Of a stretch of 5,466 nt of DNA, positions 4,777 to 5,466 are shown piece after piece. The position numbers were made by a program, and so were the translations under genes. Each line of letters starts with the position of its first letter. The first letter of the stretch is position 1. The notes under the pieces were generated by a model. The model was not told the DNA's origin. It saw nothing but the letters and a program-made list of their open reading frames with translations, and did no database searches. The DNA is from Clostridia bacterium (GTDB taxonomy: Bacteria; Bacillota; Clostridia; Oscillospirales; Acutalibacteraceae), in NCBI GenBank assembly GCA_024689165.1, contig JAILDS010000224.1:1-5466 (forward strand), given 5' to 3'.

Positions 4777-5466
4777 TCAGGCCTTTTCGTTCTCCTCGCG
4801 CACGACGCGGAAGGTCGTCCTGAAGTCGCTCGAGGCGAACCCGCGCTCCATGGCGAGGTCGTAGACGCGCTTGGCGTTCTGAGCGCCGGGGAGCTTCGCG
4901 CCGCGCGCGGCGGCGAGGTCGAGGGTGAGCCCGAGGTCCTTGTGCATGTTCTCTATCGAGAAGGCCGTAGTCCAGTCCTCCTTCGCGAGGTTCTCATACT
5001 GGGCGTCGAGGTAGAAATTCTGCGCGCCGCCGCAGACGACCGCCTCATGGAACCTGTACGCGTCGATGCCGAAGCGGTTGGCGAGCGCGAGAGTCTCGTT
5101 CACGCCGTTCTGGATCTGCGCTACGAGGGTGTTGTGGCAGAGCTTCATGACCAGCCCCATGCCGTTTTTGCCCATATAGAGGACGGTCGAGCCCATATAG
5201 CGCAGTACGGGCTCGATAGCCGGGAAAAGCTCCTCGTCGCAGCCGGCGTAGATACCCAGCTCGCCCTTTAGCGCGGCGGGACGGGACTTGACGACCGGGC
5301 AGTCTGCGAACTGCGCTCCCGTCGCCTTCACCTTTTCGGAGATAGCGACGGAGACGTCCGGCGAGATCGTGGACATGTCGATATATATCTTCCCCGGGCC
5401 CAGAGCCGGCAGTATCGACTCGCAGACCCCGCGGGAGTGCTCGCTTTTGGGCACCATAGTGATGAT
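4777..5466 (-). CDS. NAD(P)-dependent beta-hydroxyacid dehydrogenase (3-hydroxyisobutyrate dehydrogenase / tartronate semialdehyde reductase superfamily), N-terminus cut off
   Basis: The frame stays open to the right edge. The visible 229 residues begin IITMVPKSEH, which matches the end of the Rossmann domain (the usual '-VITMLP-' strand), so roughly 60-70 N-terminal residues with the GxGxxG dinucleotide motif lie outside. The ATG at 5457 is internal. Family features present: IDMSTISP (cofactor-domain end), DCPVVKS at fragment residues 55-61 where most members have DAPVSGG, GIYAGC, then GxGxxxKxxxN as GMGLVMKLCHN with the catalytic-type Lys at 108 and Asn at 112, and the late motif MHKDLGLTLDLA with Lys176-Asp177. 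These enzymes oxidise or reduce beta-hydroxy acids in the cytoplasm; the substrate cannot be named here. The altered substrate loop argues for a distinct subfamily. It is separated by 236 bp from the ATPase gene on the same strand, which has its own promoter, so they are probably separate transcripts. Confidence 0.88.
   Translation of the reverse strand: MITMVPKSEHSRGVCESILPALGPGKIYIDMSTISPDVSVAISEKVKATGAQFADCPVVKSRPAALKGELGIYAGCDEELFPAIEPVLRYMGSTVLYMGKNGMGLVMKLCHNTLVAQIQNGVNETLALANRFGIDAYRFHEAVVCGGAQNFYLDAQYENLAKEDWTTAFSIENMHKDLGLTLDLAAARGAKLPGAQNAKRVYDLAMERGFASSDFRTTFRVVREENEKA

Noticed and set aside
5455..5457. ATG as the start of the dehydrogenase gene
   Set aside because: The frame continues to the window edge with IIT before MVP, matching the family's internal strand; the Rossmann motif must lie beyond the edge.

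Overview
The window looks like chromosomal DNA from a GC-rich, probably uncultured gut-type member of the Clostridia (Bacillota). The reasons are the style of the secreted proteins (FIVAR-like helical domain, Cys/His repeats, a CxxCG-xxH tail), the SigA-type promoters, the AGGA/GGGAG ribosome sites and the intrinsic terminators. This placement comes from family style, not from a marker gene.

Left half, plus strand (1-2867). The 3' part of a surface-protein gene (1-678) is followed by a roughly 98-bp inverted-repeat element built from 7-bp units (683-780). Next come a good SigA promoter (816-844) and a second secreted protein gene (916-2745). That protein starts at TTG and has a signal peptide, a beta-helix-like region and five Cys/His repeats. 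The two neighbouring proteins have unrelated main domains but end in the same kind of tail: CxLCGxxHG, a spacer, then a hydrophobic helix with a second conserved His. This shared tail is the most interesting signal here and may be a C-terminal surface-sorting or retention signal. A strong intrinsic terminator (2818-2867), with U-tracts on both strands, closes this half.

Right half, minus strand (3011-5466). A complete HerA-like P-loop ATPase of the DUF853/YjgR family (4540-3011) converges on the secreted-protein gene. It is driven by a fully consensus TTGACA-17-TATAAT promoter (4601-4573). Upstream of it on the same strand lies the C-terminal part of a beta-hydroxyacid dehydrogenase gene (5466-4777), whose N-terminal Rossmann motif is off the window edge. 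The two genes are separated by 236 bp containing an imperfect hairpin (4667-4711) and the ATPase promoter, so they are probably separate transcription units.

I see no RNA genes, CRISPR array, transposase or obvious multi-gene defence system. The genes do not form one pathway. The two plus-strand genes look functionally related as cell-surface proteins. The ATPase and the dehydrogenase look like independent housekeeping or metabolic genes.
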